Shown here piece by piece: positions 4,721-5,450 of a stretch of 5,450 bases of DNA. This DNA is from Chloroflexota bacterium. GTDB lineage: Bacteria > Chloroflexota > Dehalococcoidia > Lucifugimonadales > CATQGZ01. Numbering within the stretch: position 1 is the stretch's first letter; each line of letters opens with the position of its first letter. Where the stretch lies: positions 1 through 5,450 of the forward strand of contig JAQBTI010000175.1 in the NCBI GenBank assembly GCA_027624995.1, written 5' to 3'. The translations under genes were made by a program, and so were the position numbers. The notes under the pieces were generated by a model. It was not told where the DNA came from. It searched no databases and worked only from the letters and a program-made list of their open reading frames with translations.

Positions 4721-4776
4721 TTTCTCGCTTCTCGCTCTTCGCTTCTCGTTTTTCGTTTCTCGTTTCTCGTTCTTCG
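4721..4776. repeat. Heptamer array, right copy (YTTCTCG orientation)
   Basis: Eight uninterrupted 7-bp units of consensus YTTCTCG fill 56 bp: TTTCTCG, CTTCTCG, CTCTTCG, CTTCTCG, TTTTTCG, TTTCTCG, TTTCTCG and TTCTTCG. The array starts 3 bp beyond the aminotransferase stop codon, so it would be transcribed in that gene's 3' untranslated region. It is the inverse of the array at 4387-4435. Together they bracket dispersed repeat copy B. Confidence 0.85.
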
Positions 4777-4779
4777 GTC

Positions 4780-5450
4780 CTATGCTTTCGTTCCAAGCGA
4801 TTTGCTCGCGGCGGCGACTCCTGCACCGGCAGCGACTTCGTAGCCCTGGCGAGGGAGTATCTCTTCAAGGGCGGATAGAACGGCGAGGACGTACTCGGCC
4901 TTGCTGCTCTCGCCCATCAGGCCGATGCGCCAAATCTTGCCGTCGAACTGCCCGAACCCCTTGCCGATCTCGATGGAGTGCTCCCTCAAGAGCGCCTTCC
5001 GCACTGCTGCGTCGTCTACACCTTCGGGAATGCGGACCGAGGTTACCTGCGGCAACCGAAAGCCTTCCGGCGCGAGGAGCGTGAGCCCCAACGCCTCCAG
5101 GCCTGCCTTCAGGGAGTCGGCATTGCGCTTGTGTCGCGCGAACCGCTCTTGAAGACCCTCCTCCAGCACGATTCGCAGGGCCTCGCGCAGTCCGAGTATC
5201 ATGCTCACCGGCGCTGTGTGGTGGTATGTGCGGGGGGTGAGCCAGTACTTGGAGTTGAGCTCCAGGTCAAGGTACCACGAGGTTGGCTTGCGCTTGCGCT
5301 TCCGGATAGCGTCCATACCTCGGGGGCTGACGGCAACCGGTGAAAGGCCCGGCGGCGCGCCGAGGCATTTTTGTGTCGCGGAGTAGGCGTAGTCGATTGC
5401 CATCTTGTCCACCGCGACCTCTACGCCGCCAAGCGACGTAACGCAGTCTA
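4780..5450 (-). CDS. Alanine/serine-glyoxylate aminotransferase family protein, N-terminus outside window
   Basis: This is the C-terminal part, about 222 residues, of a class V PLP-dependent aminotransferase; the frame is open to the window edge, and roughly 180 N-terminal residues of a usual 380-400 are missing. The stretch SATQKCLGAPPGLSP holds the PLP-binding lysine (codon 5368-5370), and DCVTSLGG just before it is the family's cofactor-binding Asp region. Later landmarks are RTYHHTAP and WRIGLMG, whose arginine binds the substrate carboxylate in alanine-glyoxylate aminotransferase. Family members transfer an amino group from alanine, serine or ureidoglycine to glyoxylate (AGXT, SGAT or PucG), and the sequence here does not separate these. 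The C-terminus has an Ala/Gly-rich tail of about 20 residues past the fold. The GTG at 5412 is an internal valine, not a start. A heptamer array follows the stop directly. Confidence 0.92.
   Translation of the reverse strand, partial: DCVTSLGGVEVAVDKMAIDYAYSATQKCLGAPPGLSPVAVSPRGMDAIRKRKRKPTSWYLDLELNSKYWLTPRTYHHTAPVSMILGLREALRIVLEEGLQERFARHKRNADSLKAGLEALGLTLLAPEGFRLPQVTSVRIPEGVDDAAVRKALLREHSIEIGKGFGQFDGKIWRIGLMGESSKAEYVLAVLSALEEILPRQGYEVAAGAGVAAASKSLGTKA

Overview
The window is bacterial and fairly GC-rich. It holds a tRNA gene, four ordinary metabolic genes, one IS110-family insertion sequence, and an unusual load of short repeats in the gaps. The gene mix and the repeat style (hairpin repeats beginning with AGATCCTTC and ending in CAGGATGAC, low-complexity heptamer arrays) recall Chloroflexota such as Dehalococcoidia or SAR202 genomes. 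That placement is only an inference; no phylogenetic marker is present.

Layout, left to right. A tRNA-Lys(UUU) lies on the minus strand (39-112) with a plausible promoter. A gap of nearly 500 bp follows, with seven TGTGCCA boxes spaced at about one helical turn. Next come a zinc-ribbon Nudix hydrolase (601-1107, plus) and a polysaccharide-deacetylase-like protein (1085-1870, minus); these converge and overlap by 23 bp at their 3' ends. Copy A of a dispersed repeat follows (about 1987-2094). An IS110 element abuts copy A and runs to roughly 3468. A short intergenic stretch with a 17-bp direct repeat and a terminator-like hairpin separates it from an SDR oxidoreductase (3605-4354, minus). The 425-bp gap after the SDR gene is made almost wholly of repeats: two heptamer arrays in opposite orientation flank dispersed repeat copy B, which has inverted ends and a 32-33 bp tandem array. 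The window ends inside a PLP aminotransferase of the alanine/serine-glyoxylate family (4780 to beyond 5450, minus).

The most interesting object is the non-coding left end of the IS110 element. It can fold into two large consecutive stem-loops (2110-2176 and 2178-2238), the layout described for IS110 bridge RNAs, which guide the recombinase by pairing with target DNA and with the element's own ends. Loop segments match all four expected DNA partners to different degrees. The 5' arm of loop 1 equals the left flank (TCAGGATGA). The 3' arm of loop 1 complements the right flank (GTCAAC). The 5' arm of loop 2 equals the proposed right end (ATAGGAGC). The 3' arm of loop 2 complements the left end (CTCTCT). 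The left-target match lies inside the dispersed repeat, so this element may be guided to a genomic repeat, much as IS621 targets REP sequences. This was read by eye and not computed.

The metabolic genes do not form an evident pathway. The SDR and aminotransferase share a strand but are separated by the repeat block, so co-transcription is doubtful.
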